Source of the DNA: Christensenellaceae bacterium
GTDB lineage: Bacteria > Bacillota > Clostridia > Christensenellales > CAG-138
DNA: 59,863 nt
NCBI GenBank assembly: GCA_031261085.1
Contig: JAISKB010000002.1
Span: 1 to 59,863, forward strand
Reading direction: 5' to 3'
Below are positions 18,636 through 27,206 of the stretch, in pieces. Below the pieces are notes generated by a model. That model was not told the origin of the DNA. It saw nothing but the letters and a program-made list of their open reading frames with translations, and searched no databases. The position numbers and the translations under genes were made by a program. Position 1 is the stretch's first letter, and every line of letters begins with the position of its first letter.

Positions 18636-18963
18636 AATTAGAATATCATTTGGCAAATAAGTTGAAGTTGAAAGTCAAGAACAAAGCTCTTCTGAGTGAA
18701 TGCAGAGGGGCTTTGTTGCGCTTTATTATTTATAGTGTCAAAACAAGCGTGAGCGCGGGTTTTCCCCGAAAACAAGCTTTTTTATGTGTTTCCCCTCCCT
18801 CGGGATGGAGGCAGGGCGGGATAAAACAAAACGCTGGATTTGCCGCTGTTTTTACTTCCGAGAGGCAAAGGCCCATATCCATGCATATTCCGTATTGGCG
18901 AATGCGTAAATATATATTATAATAAATATGCATGTAGTTTTTTGCTGAATTTGGAGGAGGAAT
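18636..18963. other. Gene-free stretch after the Ltp-repeat gene
   Basis: It contains an imperfect hairpin at 18682-18715 (CAAAGC... GCTTTG arms), which may be a weak terminator for the Ltp-repeat gene, a GC-rich imperfect palindrome near 18796-18820 like others dispersed in the window, and the L,D-transpeptidase promoter. No convincing ORF was seen. Confidence 0.5.
18895..18923 (+). promoter_or_regulatory. Promoter of L,D-transpeptidase-lipoprotein operon
   Basis: TTGGCG (18895-18900) and perfect TATAAT (18918-18923), spacer 17 bases, about 40 bases before the start codon. Confidence 0.65.
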
Positions 18964-20043
18964 ATGTACAAAAGGCGTTTTTGCAGGCTCGCTGCGTTGG
19001 CGTTGGCGTTGGCGTTGGCGTTGGCGTTGGCGCTGCTGCCTTCGGTAGCGTTTGCGCGCGACGAGCTCAAGAATACCGACCCAAATAAATATTATATCCA
19101 GCTGGATACCACCAACCAGGTCGTCACCGTATACGAAAAGGATGATGAGGGGGAATATACTCGCATTGTGCGCCGCATGGTGTGCACCACCGGCAAAACC
19201 CAGCCCAAAGGGGAGGAACCGGCCTCGCCTACGCCCGGCGGCACCTGGAAGATCGGCGCGCGGGAACGCTTTGGCAAATTTGCCGCGTTTGGCGGGGAGT
19301 ACGCCCGGTATTGGACGCAAATCGTAGGTGGCATTTATTTTCACTCCATCATGTTTGCAAAAAGGGATATTCACACGCTCAAGGCAGGCCCCTACAGCAC
19401 GCTGGGCAGCACGGCCTCGCATGGCTGCGTGCGGCTGTATGTGGAGGATGCGAAATGGCTCTACTACAACGCCTGCCCGGGCACCACGGTGCACATCGCG
19501 GGGCAAAGCTACAAGCAAGGCTTAACGGCATCGCTCAAAAACAAAATGCCGTTTAAAGAATATGATGCCTTTCAGCGGGGCATATATGACGCGGAACCGC
19601 TGCCGGACCGCACCGCCTGGATTAGCGTGGGCGGCGCGCAGCTGCGCAGTGGCAACGGCACCAACGATAAGCTCATCCGCAGGCTTAAAGAGGGCGCTGC
19701 GGTAACGGTGCTGCAGGAGGGCGACCCGTGGGTAAAGGTGGTTTGCGATGGCAAGGAGGGCTATGTAAAGCGCTGTTATGTCACCTATGAGCAAGGGAAG
19801 ATGCAGTCTATATCCGATGGGCGCTATGTGGCCGGCACGATATATATGTATGACGCGCCCAACACCCGCGCCAAACGCATCTATAAGGTGGCGCGGGATA
19901 GCACCATCACCATCGTGGATGAAACCAGCACCGAGGGTTGGACGCTGATAGACTACTGGGGTACGCAAGGGTATGTGCAATCCCGCCTGATACGCACGGG
20001 CTGGGCTACGGTTTATGGAGCGCAAGCGGAGGGCCAGGCATGA
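18964..20043 (+). CDS. Secreted L,D-transpeptidase (YkuD) with SH3-like domains
   Basis: This 359-residue enzyme should act in the wall, making 3-3 peptidoglycan cross-links or attaching proteins. A signal peptide (1-30) has a core made of an Ala-Leu repeat. The YkuD domain (about 40-185) has the catalytic segment STASHGCVRLY with its His, Gly and Cys intact and an upstream conserved His in FHSIMF. Two bacterial SH3-like domains follow (GAQLRSGNGTNDKLIRRLKEGAAVTVL near 225 and a degenerate one near 290), which usually bind wall peptides. GGAGGA lies 7 bases before the ATG. It overlaps the following lipoprotein gene by 4 bases. The hexanucleotide repeat in the signal peptide is unusual. Confidence 0.93.
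   Translation: MYKRRFCRLAALALALALALALALLPSVAFARDELKNTDPNKYYIQLDTTNQVVTVYEKDDEGEYTRIVRRMVCTTGKTQPKGEEPASPTPGGTWKIGARERFGKFAAFGGEYARYWTQIVGGIYFHSIMFAKRDIHTLKAGPYSTLGSTASHGCVRLYVEDAKWLYYNACPGTTVHIAGQSYKQGLTASLKNKMPFKEYDAFQRGIYDAEPLPDRTAWISVGGAQLRSGNGTNDKLIRRLKEGAAVTVLQEGDPWVKVVCDGKEGYVKRCYVTYEQGKMQSISDGRYVAGTIYMYDAPNTRAKRIYKVARDSTITIVDETSTEGWTLIDYWGTQGYVQSRLIRTGWATVYGAQAEGQA
18994..19035 (+). repeat. (GCGTTG)n hexanucleotide microsatellite in signal-peptide codons
   Basis: Six perfect GCGTTG units (18994-19029) plus one variant GCGCTG unit encode the Ala-Leu core of the L,D-transpeptidase signal peptide. Adding or losing a unit changes the core by two residues and keeps the frame. Confidence 0.92.
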
Positions 20044-20651
20044 TGAAAAAGTGTGTGAGTTTGCTTTGCGCCGCGCTGCTTTGCATGGGGATGGCAGGGT
20101 GTATGCTGATTTATCCGGCGGACGCTGCCGTTACCGCGCCGCCGGTAACGCCCACCGCCGCGCCCACGCCAGAGCCTACGCCCACGCCGGAGCCGGTGGT
20201 GGAGGACCCTGCCGTGTGCGCGCAGATGGCATGGGACGCGCTGTTTACCTATGATGGGCACGAGGCGCCGGTGCGCGTGCTAGGACTGTTTACCGAGGAA
20301 GGCGGCCCGGGCGACGCGCTATACCAGGCCATGCTCGAAGCGGGCAAGCTGATGCCCAAGGGCGCATATTATGCAAATGCCGGCGAGGATGCCGAGGGCT
20401 GGGCAGCGGCCGCGCTCCAGGCTGTGCCGGTAGGGCTTTTAGACAGCATCTATGCCGAAACGCCGGAGCTTGCGCTGGCCGCGTATGGGGCGCTGCGCAA
20501 GGCGGCGCGGAACGACGCGGTGGAGGTGATTTGCGCGGGCGTTACCGAGGATGTGCTCGCGGCCATGCGGGAGGATCACTTTTGCATGGGGGCCGCCGCC
20601 GGCGCGTACGAAAACCAAATCACAGTGGTGTATGCAAAGGATATCGCATAG
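20040..20651 (+). CDS. Putative lipoprotein of unknown function
   Basis: This 203-residue protein begins at an ATG overlapping the L,D-transpeptidase stop (ATGATG at 20040). The N-terminus (MMKKCVSLLCAALLCMGMAGC) is a lipoprotein signal peptide with the lipobox MAGC. A Thr/Pro/Glu spacer (TPTAAPTPEPTPTPEP) leads to a helical and Ala-rich globular domain of about 140 residues (AQMAWDALFTYDGHEAPVRVLGL onwards) that I do not recognise. A domain with this look could bind or accompany its neighbour at the membrane-wall interface. The terminator just downstream makes it the last gene of a two-gene operon. Confidence 0.82.
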   Translation: MMKKCVSLLCAALLCMGMAGCMLIYPADAAVTAPPVTPTAAPTPEPTPTPEPVVEDPAVCAQMAWDALFTYDGHEAPVRVLGLFTEEGGPGDALYQAMLEAGKLMPKGAYYANAGEDAEGWAAAALQAVPVGLLDSIYAETPELALAAYGALRKAARNDAVEVICAGVTEDVLAAMREDHFCMGAAAGAYENQITVVYAKDIA

Positions 20652-20689
20652 GCGTATTTGCGCTATGCTTCTATCCCCCGCGGGGTTTA

Positions 20690-20716
20690 AAAAAAGTGGC
20701 GCGGCCACTTTTTTTG
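20690..20716 (+). terminator. Terminator of L,D-transpeptidase-lipoprotein operon
   Basis: GTGGC and GCCAC, extended by A and T runs, form a stem around a GCG loop, followed by seven or more T. Confidence 0.88.
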
Positions 20717-20730
20717 TTTTATCCCGCAAA

Positions 20731-20760
20731 AAGCCCCCCTCTCTTACCAAGAGAGGGGGG
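20731..20760 (-). terminator. Terminator of pfp gene within a dispersed palindrome
   Basis: A perfect 12-base stem (CCCCCCTCTCTT, 20734-20745; partner 20749-20760) with a 3-base loop. Read on the minus strand it is followed by GCTTTTTG, so it should end the phosphofructokinase transcript. It belongs to a family of similar palindromes in the window. Confidence 0.75.
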
Positions 20761-20784
20761 TAGAGCGTGGGCGACCCCAACGCT

Positions 20785-22035
20785 TTATTTTGCCGCGATT
20801 TTTTTGAGCCGCGCAAAGCGGGGCAGGCCGTTTTCTAGCGTGCGCTGGGGCTCGCCCTGAATCAGCGGCAGCGCATACTGGATAAACGGCTCGTTTAAGC
20901 CGTTGCCCGCGCTGTTGATCCATTCTTGTGGCACCTTCTTTTCGGCGTTGGCCACATCCGCCAAATCCATCAGCTTGATGTTGCAAACATATTTGCCCTG
21001 CGCATCGGCGCCGCGCTCAAAGCCCACCATTTTATCGGTGATGCCCTGCGTGGCATACTCTACCGCCGCCTGACCCGAACGGAAGGATTCATCGATATCC
21101 GTTTGGCTGGCGATGTGTGCCCCGCAGCGCTGCATCAGCGAGAATTCGATGCCGCGCACCTTGCAGCCTATCTCGTTTTTGAGCAGGTTCGCAAGCGTGG
21201 CGGCCAACCCGCCCAGCTGCTTGTGACCAAAGGCGTCGGTGGGGGCGTTTTCGGCGCCATATTCGGCAATCAGCGCGCCGGTTTTATCGTGTATGCCTTC
21301 GGATACGGCTACCAGGCACTTGCCGGTTGCGTTGTAGATGCGCTTTACATCGGCAAAGAAGGTATCCATATCGAAATCGCGCTCGGGCAGGTAGATGAGG
21401 TCGGGCCCGCAGCCCATGTGGGAAGCGAGCGCGGCGGCGGCGGTGAGCCAGCCCGCGTGGCGGCCCATAATCTCGAGCACGCAGAGCATGCCGGTATCGT
21501 ATACCCGCGCGTCCTGATAAATTTCCATACAGGTGGTGGCCACAAACTTGGCGGCGGAGGCGTAGCCGGGGCAATGGTCGGTGCCCCACAGGTCGTTATC
21601 GATGGTTTTGGGCACGCCCATGATGCGGCACTCGTAGCCCGCTTTTTGCATGTATTTGGATATTTTGTTGCAGGTATCCATCGAGTCGTTGCCGCCGTTA
21701 TAGAAGAAATAGCGCACGTCATATTTTTTGAATATCTCCAATATGCGCTTGTAATCGGTATCGTCCGCCTCGCTGTCCTTGAGCTTGTAGCGGCAGGAGC
21801 CCAGCGCGGAGGAGGGGGTGTTGAGCAGCAGCTTCAATTCCGCGGCGTCCTCCTGCCCCATATCGTAGAGCACATCATCCAACACGCCGCGTATACCGTG
21901 CGCCGCGCCGTATACATGCGTGATGCTGGGGTTGTCGAGCGCGGTGCGGATAACGCCATAGGCGCTCGCGTTGATAACGGAAGTGGGGCCGCCGGACTGG
22001 CCTATGATGGCCGCGCCCTTGAGTTGGTTTGACAT
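20785..22035 (-). CDS. pfp: 6-phosphofructokinase, probably PPi-dependent
   Basis: This 416-residue enzyme interconverts fructose 6-phosphate and fructose 1,6-bisphosphate. The N-terminal AAIIGQSGGPTSVINAS loop and the segments YNGGNDSMDT and VPKTIDND are clear. ATP-dependent enzymes carry Gly in GGDGS and usually a small residue before TIDND; here an Asp in the GGxDS position and a Lys in PKTIDND are the signature of pyrophosphate-dependent PFKs, whose reaction is reversible. MGRHAGWLTAAAAL and PERDF complete the site. The start at 22035 has GGAGGA upstream. It is transcribed away from the fructose-1,6-bisphosphatase gene. Use of PPi is inferred from residues, not shown. Confidence 0.9.
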   Translation of the reverse strand: MSNQLKGAAIIGQSGGPTSVINASAYGVIRTALDNPSITHVYGAAHGIRGVLDDVLYDMGQEDAAELKLLLNTPSSALGSCRYKLKDSEADDTDYKRILEIFKKYDVRYFFYNGGNDSMDTCNKISKYMQKAGYECRIMGVPKTIDNDLWGTDHCPGYASAAKFVATTCMEIYQDARVYDTGMLCVLEIMGRHAGWLTAAAALASHMGCGPDLIYLPERDFDMDTFFADVKRIYNATGKCLVAVSEGIHDKTGALIAEYGAENAPTDAFGHKQLGGLAATLANLLKNEIGCKVRGIEFSLMQRCGAHIASQTDIDESFRSGQAAVEYATQGITDKMVGFERGADAQGKYVCNIKLMDLADVANAEKKVPQEWINSAGNGLNEPFIQYALPLIQGEPQRTLENGLPRFARLKKIAAK

Positions 22036-22440
22036 AGTACTGTCCTCCTATAGTAAAAATATAATTATAAGCATGTTTGAATCCGCTACATCATAGCACA
22101 AAAGGCTGTGCTTGGGTAGTACCCGCGGCAATAAAATACCGCCCGGGCAGGGCAAAGCGCCCCGCTTTTATTTGCAAAAAACGGCCGTTCACATTATAAT
22201 ATAACAGTTAAAAAACCACTTTTTGCTCAAGCGCGTTATCAAGATGCTTTGCCTCACCCCGCCCTGGGGCTTTTGTGATGGAATACACTGCGATGGATTG
22301 GTACGATTTAACAGGGGTTTAGCAAAAAAGGCATATACAATGCATGAAAGATGTTGCTTACTCGTTTGCCGGGAAGGGGAATAGGCCCAACGGCAATTTT
22401 TAAGAAATAAAAAAATTGAACATAAATGAAAGGCGATATT
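22036..22440. other. Divergent control region between pfp and fbp
   Basis: About 400 bases without a supported ORF. TATAAT-like boxes occur on the minus strand near 22197 and TATACA on the plus strand at 22334-22339, but neither has a well-placed -35, so I do not call promoters. No clear operator was found. Confidence 0.5.
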
Positions 22441-24402
22441 ATGGAAACCAACCTGCGTTACCTTACCCTGCTCAGCCGCGATTTCCCCACCGTGCAGAGC
22501 GTGTGCGCCGAGATTATCAACCTAAACGCCATACGCGCGCTGCCCAAGGGTACGGAGCATTTTATGAGCGATATACACGGGGAGCACGAGGCGTTTTTGC
22601 ACATACTCAACAACGGCTCGGGCGCCATCTACGAAAAGATAGATGAGATGTTTGAAAAAACGCTCACCTTGCAGGAGCGGCGGGCGCTGGCGGTGCTGAT
22701 ATACTACCCCAGGGAAACCCTGGCCGATACCAAAAAGAAAGACCTCGACTTGGCGGATTGGTACCGCGTGGCCATCAACCGGCTCATCACCATGGGGCGA
22801 TATACCACGGTAAAATACTCGCGCTCCAAGGTGCGCAAGGCGCTGCCGCCCGACTTCGCCTACATTATGGAAGAGCTGCTCACCACGCACGATTCGCAGA
22901 ATAAAGAAGCGTATTACGATAACATCGTGCGCTCCATCATCGATACCGGCTGCGCGGATACGCTGATTATGGAGCTGTGCACCTTCATCAAGCGCATGGC
23001 GGTGGACGCGCTGCATATCGTGGGGGATATCTTTGACCGTGGCCCGCATGCCGATGTGATTTTGGAGCAGCTTATGGCGCACCACAGCGTGGATATCCAG
23101 TGGGGCAACCACGATGTGCTGTGGATGGGCGCGGCGGCCGGCAACCCGGCCTGCGTTGCGACGGCGGTAAAAAACTGCGTGCAGTACGACAACCTCGACA
23201 TGCTGGAGAACAGCTATGGCATCAACCTGCTGCCGCTCGCGCTGTTTGCCACCGAGCAATATAAGGACGCCGATGTGTTCCAGCCCCGCAAGCTGCCCGT
23301 GGAGCGGTTCCGCCCAAGGGATTTAACGCTGTATGCCCGTATGCACAAGGCCATCAGCGTCATACAGTTTAAGCTGGAGGGGCAGCTGGTTAAACGGCGG
23401 CCGGAATATGGCATGCGGGATAGGGATATGCTCTCCCGCATCGATTGGGCGGCCCATACCATCGAAATAGACGGCGCGACGTATCCGCTGCGGGATGCGG
23501 ACTTCCCCACGGTGGATCATAAGGACCCCAACAAGCTCAGCCATGAAGAAAAGGCGCTGCTCGAACAGCTGGTGGATAGCTTTCGCCAGAGCGACAGCCT
23601 GCAGGCGCATACCCGCTTCCTCTACAGCGCGGGGTCCATTTATTGCCGCCACAACGGCAACCTGCTGTACCACGGCTGCCTGCCCTGCGATGAACAGGGC
23701 AAGTACCTGGGCTTTAGGCTTTATGGCAAGCAGCTAAGGGGCAAGGAGTTTTTGGATTTTGCCGATCAGCTGGCGCGGCAGGGCTACTTTTCCACCAACC
23801 AAAACGAGCGGGAGCGCGGCGGCGACTTTTTGTGGTTTTTGTGGTGCGGGCGCAATTCCCCCATATTTGGGCGGGACCATATCGCCACCTTCGAGCGCAC
23901 GCTCATAGAGGACGCGGCCACCTGGAAGGAGCCTAAAAACCCCTATTACGAATATTACGATAACGAGGATTTTTGCCGCGGCTTGCTGGAGGAATTCGAC
24001 CTGCACAAGCCCTGGAGCCGCATCATAAACGGCCATATGCCGGTGCGCGTGAAAGAGGGGGAGGACCCGCGCAAGGCGGGCGGCCGCCTGGTGGTGATAG
24101 ACGGCGGCTTCTGCGAGGCGTATCAAAACCAAACGGGCATCGCCGGGTATACGATGTTCTTCAGCTCCCACGGCATGCGCATCGCCGCGCACGAGCCGTT
24201 CGCCGGGCAGTATGACGCCATACACCGCGGCAGCGACATCACCTCGCATTCCTTCATTGTGGAAAACCTGCCCGAGCGGCTCATGATTGCGGATACCGAT
24301 ATGGGCGACGCCCTGCTTTACAGCATACAGGACCTGGAGGCTCTGCTCGCGGCCTACCGCAGCGGCAGCATCAAAACCAACAGCGGGGAGCTCAATCATT
24401 GA
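22441..24402 (+). CDS. fbp: Class III fructose-1,6-bisphosphatase
   Basis: This 653-residue cytosolic enzyme hydrolyses fructose 1,6-bisphosphate to fructose 6-phosphate in gluconeogenesis. The large Bacillota-type (class III, FBPase_2) protein contains a calcineurin-like metal centre: MSDIHGEHEAF, IVGDIFDRGPHAD, WGNHDVLWMGAAAG, later NGHMPVRVKEG and VVIDGGFC. Length equals the family norm of about 640-670. I chose ATG at 22441, which has AAAGG 8 bases upstream; an in-frame ATG at 22426 has none. It faces away from pfp, so the two enzymes acting on the same pair of sugars share a control region. Confidence 0.96.
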   Translation: METNLRYLTLLSRDFPTVQSVCAEIINLNAIRALPKGTEHFMSDIHGEHEAFLHILNNGSGAIYEKIDEMFEKTLTLQERRALAVLIYYPRETLADTKKKDLDLADWYRVAINRLITMGRYTTVKYSRSKVRKALPPDFAYIMEELLTTHDSQNKEAYYDNIVRSIIDTGCADTLIMELCTFIKRMAVDALHIVGDIFDRGPHADVILEQLMAHHSVDIQWGNHDVLWMGAAAGNPACVATAVKNCVQYDNLDMLENSYGINLLPLALFATEQYKDADVFQPRKLPVERFRPRDLTLYARMHKAISVIQFKLEGQLVKRRPEYGMRDRDMLSRIDWAAHTIEIDGATYPLRDADFPTVDHKDPNKLSHEEKALLEQLVDSFRQSDSLQAHTRFLYSAGSIYCRHNGNLLYHGCLPCDEQGKYLGFRLYGKQLRGKEFLDFADQLARQGYFSTNQNERERGGDFLWFLWCGRNSPIFGRDHIATFERTLIEDAATWKEPKNPYYEYYDNEDFCRGLLEEFDLHKPWSRIINGHMPVRVKEGEDPRKAGGRLVVIDGGFCEAYQNQTGIAGYTMFFSSHGMRIAAHEPFAGQYDAIHRGSDITSHSFIVENLPERLMIADTDMGDALLYSIQDLEALLAAYRSGSIKTNSGELNH

Positions 24403-24515
24403 TTGGGGCTTAAAGCGGCAGCTTCATTTTGCGATTACGCGATTATGCGATTATGTAAGATGAAAAAACCTTAGACTTGCTCCAACGGGGGTTGGGAGCC
24501 AGCCCCAAAAACATT

Positions 24516-24541
24516 CCCCTTCCTTAGGGAAGGGGTTAGGG
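24516..24541 (-). terminator. Terminator-like dispersed palindrome after phosphoesterase gene
   Basis: CCCCTTCC (24516-24523) and GGAAGGGG (24528-24535) form a stem; on the minus strand it is followed by AATGTTTTTGG. It lies just past the stop codon of the phosphoesterase gene. Confidence 0.65.
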
Positions 24542-24551
24542 GAAGGGAACC

Positions 24552-25583
24552 CTACCACGGGATAGGATACACCGCCGATTCGTTTGCCGGGTCGGCGGTG
24601 TATTTTTCGGCCTGCGCTTCCGGCGTGTCAAAATAGGTGTAATCCTCTGCCACGGGGGAATAGCTGTAGGTGCGAATGACGCCCTCCTGCTCATCTATCT
24701 GCAAAAAACGCATGTATCCGCCCCCGCCGGTGTCGCCCGCGGCTTGGTAATTGCCTATCATCTGGTATACCGTGCGGTCGATGGCGCCATCGCCGTCATC
24801 ATCGAAGGCGGCGGGCACACAGCCCACGTTATAGCGGTGGCCGCACAGCACCATATATAGGTTGGGGCTGCGCCGCACCACCTTTTCGTATATTTGCGCG
24901 CCGGTTGGCAAAAGCGACAGGTCGGTATCCAAATAATCGTGCAGGCAGAGCACGCCCACCCTGTTTGGGTACTGGGCAAAGGTGGCTCGCAGCCACGCGA
25001 GGGCCTTGGCATCCGGCGCATACCCCATAAATACGAATATATACTGCGTGCCGTCGGCATCTATCAGGTCATAATGGCCGCGGTTGTTTTGATAGCTGCC
25101 GCCATACCAGGGCCGGCCGGCAAACTGCGCCTCGCCAAAATAGGCGGAAAAGTTGGTGTAATTCGCATCGTCATGGTGCACGTCGTGGTTGCCGGCCAGC
25201 ACGCCATAGGGCAGGCGGGCGAGGGAGGACATGGCGCGCACCGCGGCCAGCCATTGCTCCTCCTGATCATAGTTGTTCACAAGGTCGCCGGTATGCAGTA
25301 TGTAGGCAAGGTTGAGGCGCTTTGCGTTATCCCGCAAAAAGGCCGTCATGGCGGCATATATTTCGGGGTAGCTGCGGCTATAGTACTGCGTATCGCTTAT
25401 CCACGCAAAGGTGTAAACGCCGCCCTGCGCGCTAAGGGCATCCGGCGTGGGGGTGGGCGGTGCCGGCGTCGCCACGGGCGAGAGGGGCAAGGGCGTGACG
25501 GAGGGGAGGGAGGCGGGCGCCGCAGCGCAGCCGCACAGCCCAACCAGGCAGGCGATATAGAGCAGTATGCATATGCGTTTCAT
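24552..25583 (-). CDS. Lipoprotein metallophosphoesterase
   Basis: This 343-residue protein is a calcineurin-like phosphoesterase anchored as a lipoprotein (MKRICILLYIACLVGLCGC, lipobox LCGC), with a Pro/Thr spacer to about residue 55. The catalytic domain shows the metal-binding segments FAWISDTQYYS, LHTGDLVNNYD, LAGNHDVHHDD, VGVLCLHD and VLCGHRYN. Such proteins hydrolyse phosphate esters outside the membrane; the substrate is unknown. The start at 25583 is preferred because the signal peptide begins there; GGAACGGA precedes it. A minus-strand extended -10 (TGC TATGCT, about 25603-25608) could be its promoter. It is divergent from the signal peptidase cluster. Confidence 0.9.
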   Translation of the reverse strand: MKRICILLYIACLVGLCGCAAAPASLPSVTPLPLSPVATPAPPTPTPDALSAQGGVYTFAWISDTQYYSRSYPEIYAAMTAFLRDNAKRLNLAYILHTGDLVNNYDQEEQWLAAVRAMSSLARLPYGVLAGNHDVHHDDANYTNFSAYFGEAQFAGRPWYGGSYQNNRGHYDLIDADGTQYIFVFMGYAPDAKALAWLRATFAQYPNRVGVLCLHDYLDTDLSLLPTGAQIYEKVVRRSPNLYMVLCGHRYNVGCVPAAFDDDGDGAIDRTVYQMIGNYQAAGDTGGGGYMRFLQIDEQEGVIRTYSYSPVAEDYTYFDTPEAQAEKYTADPANESAVYPIPW

Positions 25584-25679
25584 ATTCCGTTCCATAGCTT
25601 GTAGCATAGCACCGATTTTAAAAAAATGGAATGACGAATATTGACGAAACAGGAGAGGCGTGCGCCTATGGCGCCGCGA

Positions 25680-25708
25680 TTGACAAGCCGCGGCGCGCGC
25701 GATACAAT
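25680..25708 (+). promoter_or_regulatory. Strong sigma-A promoter of signal peptidase gene
   Basis: Perfect TTGACA (25680-25685) and TACAAT (25703-25708) with a 17-base spacer, about 25 bases before the lepB start. Confidence 0.87.
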
Positions 25709-25738
25709 GAAACAAGATATAAGGAATGAGGGCATTTG

Positions 25739-26395
25739 ATGCGGACGAGGCTGAGCATAAGCGCGCGCAATACCATGCTCGTGGCTAGCGAAGAATTGCA
25801 TAAGAACGATGCCGTGTTTAAAAGGGCGGCGAACGTCGACTTCTTTTTAAACCTGCTGCTGTATGTGGCGCTGGCGCTGGTCATCCGCGTTTTTCTGTTT
25901 GGGCCGGTGCTGGTGGATGGCGACTCCATGTACCCTACCCTGCTCGACGGCGAGCGCATGTTCTCCGAAAAGGTCACCTACCTGGTGCAGGCGCCCGAGC
26001 GGGGGGATATCATCATATGCCGCTACCCTGCCTACAGCGTCAATTGCGTGAAGCGCGTCGTGGCCCTGCCCGGCGAAACCGTGGCCGTGCAGGATGGCAA
26101 GGTATATGTCGATGGCAAACCGCTCAACGAAAGCAAGTATTGGAGCGATGAAATTTGGCGGGATATGCAGCCCGTCACCGTGCCCGCACACAACGTATTC
26201 GTGATGGGCGATAACCGAAACCACAGCACCGATAGCCGGGAGCCCTCGGTTGGCTCCATACCCTACAATCAAATCAAAGGCAAAGTGCATAGCGTGATTT
26301 GGCCCTTGACCGAATTGCGCAGCGTGTATACAGGCGTTTCGCCCATGGCAGGCGTACCCTATGACGCGCCAAGGGTTTTTAGCTGGGGCGCTTAA
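25739..26395 (+). CDS. lepB: Type I signal peptidase
   Basis: This 218-residue membrane protease removes signal peptides from exported proteins. A cytosolic N-terminal stretch of about 35 residues comes before a single membrane helix (FFLNLLLYVALALVIRVFLF, about 38-57). The catalytic Ser63 is in DGDSMYPTL and the general-base Lys105 in VNCVKRVVALPGE; box E is VFVMGDNRNHSTDSR. The ATG at 25739 was chosen over the adjacent TTG; GAGGG lies 9 bases upstream. It is followed by three exported-protein genes in the same direction. One Ser/Lys signal peptidase among several in a clostridial genome is usual, so it may serve general export or these neighbours. Confidence 0.95.
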   Translation: MRTRLSISARNTMLVASEELHKNDAVFKRAANVDFFLNLLLYVALALVIRVFLFGPVLVDGDSMYPTLLDGERMFSEKVTYLVQAPERGDIIICRYPAYSVNCVKRVVALPGETVAVQDGKVYVDGKPLNESKYWSDEIWRDMQPVTVPAHNVFVMGDNRNHSTDSREPSVGSIPYNQIKGKVHSVIWPLTELRSVYTGVSPMAGVPYDAPRVFSWGA

Positions 26396-26437
26396 CCTTT
26401 CCCAGCCTATCTTTTACCCCTCCCGCGGGCTCTGTTT

Positions 26438-27109
26438 ATGATGAAAATTTTATATGCGAAGGCGAGATGGCATCAGACGGTTTGGGCGGCGCTATGTTTG
26501 GCGGCGCTTATCGTGCTGCTTACAGCCTGCGCGCAAAGGCGCGATACCTTCTATATCGAGCTGCCGCAAAGCGCGCCCGCGGCTCCGCCCGCTTTGCGGG
26601 AAGCGCCTCCCGGGGCAGTGGCTGCCGAAGCTACGCCATTGCCCACGCTTTTGCCGCCGCCGCGCGAGGCCGCGCGGCAGGGCGGCGCATCAGAAGGCAC
26701 CCCTCTGCCGCCCCTATCGCCGCTCATCAGCCCCACGCCCACCATCCCTGTGCTCACGCCCACGGTTCCTCTCACGCCTATCCCAATGCCAACGCCGGTT
26801 CTCACGCCTACCGCAAAACCCACCGCAACGGCGGCGCCGCCGCCTACGGAGGATCCGCGCGTTGTGGAAGAATATAGGCATGCGAGCGAAGTGAAACGGA
26901 TAGAGCAGGAGTACGAAGGGAAAATTGCACCGGTGCAGTCACAACTGCAGATAGCAACGGATATTCTGCAAACCAACCCCAACGACCCGGAGCTGCAGGC
27001 GGAAATTGCGGCGCTGCGGGCGGAGATAAGCCAATTGGAGACGCAGCGCCAGCAGGCGTTAGCGCAGGAGAACGCCCGGCATCAGGCGGCGCTGGCATTG
27101 TTACCATAA
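26438..27109 (+). CDS. Proline-rich coiled-coil lipoprotein
   Basis: This 223-residue protein has a membrane-targeting N-terminus ending in a lipobox-like LTAC (about residue 31), then about 110 residues dominated by Pro, Thr and Ala (PTIPVLTPTVPLTPIPMPTP), and a C-terminal helical segment of about 75 residues rich in Glu/Gln/Ala/Leu (RRIEQEYEGKIAP-like and AEIAALRAEISQLETQRQQAL), which looks like a coiled coil. I do not recognise a family. The start is one of two adjacent ATGs (26438/26441) with only a poor ribosome site. The low-complexity arm would span the wall and the coiled coil could bind a partner. Position suggests a role with the NlpC/P60 protein downstream. Confidence 0.75.
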   Translation: MMKILYAKARWHQTVWAALCLAALIVLLTACAQRRDTFYIELPQSAPAAPPALREAPPGAVAAEATPLPTLLPPPREAARQGGASEGTPLPPLSPLISPTPTIPVLTPTVPLTPIPMPTPVLTPTAKPTATAAPPPTEDPRVVEEYRHASEVKRIEQEYEGKIAPVQSQLQIATDILQTNPNDPELQAEIAALRAEISQLETQRQQALAQENARHQAALALLP

Positions 27110-27141
27110 TATGTCAAAAAGTAAAAAAACTGTGATATGCT

Positions 27142-27169
27142 TTGTGCCAGCCCAATTCCATGCTATAAT
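27142..27169 (+). promoter_or_regulatory. Sigma-A promoter of NlpC/P60 gene
   Basis: TTGTGC (27142-27147) and TATAAT (27164-27169) with a 16-base spacer lie about 40 bases before the NlpC/P60 start codon, so this pair can be expressed apart from lepB. Confidence 0.65.
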
Positions 27170-27206
27170 AAGGTTCTATCGGAAAGTTTTGGAAGGTGGT
27201 GCGGGT

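Noticed and set aside
20926..22032. 368-codon plus-strand ORF opposite pfp
   Set aside because: Shadow; the minus frame carries all phosphofructokinase motifs and a proper ribosome site.
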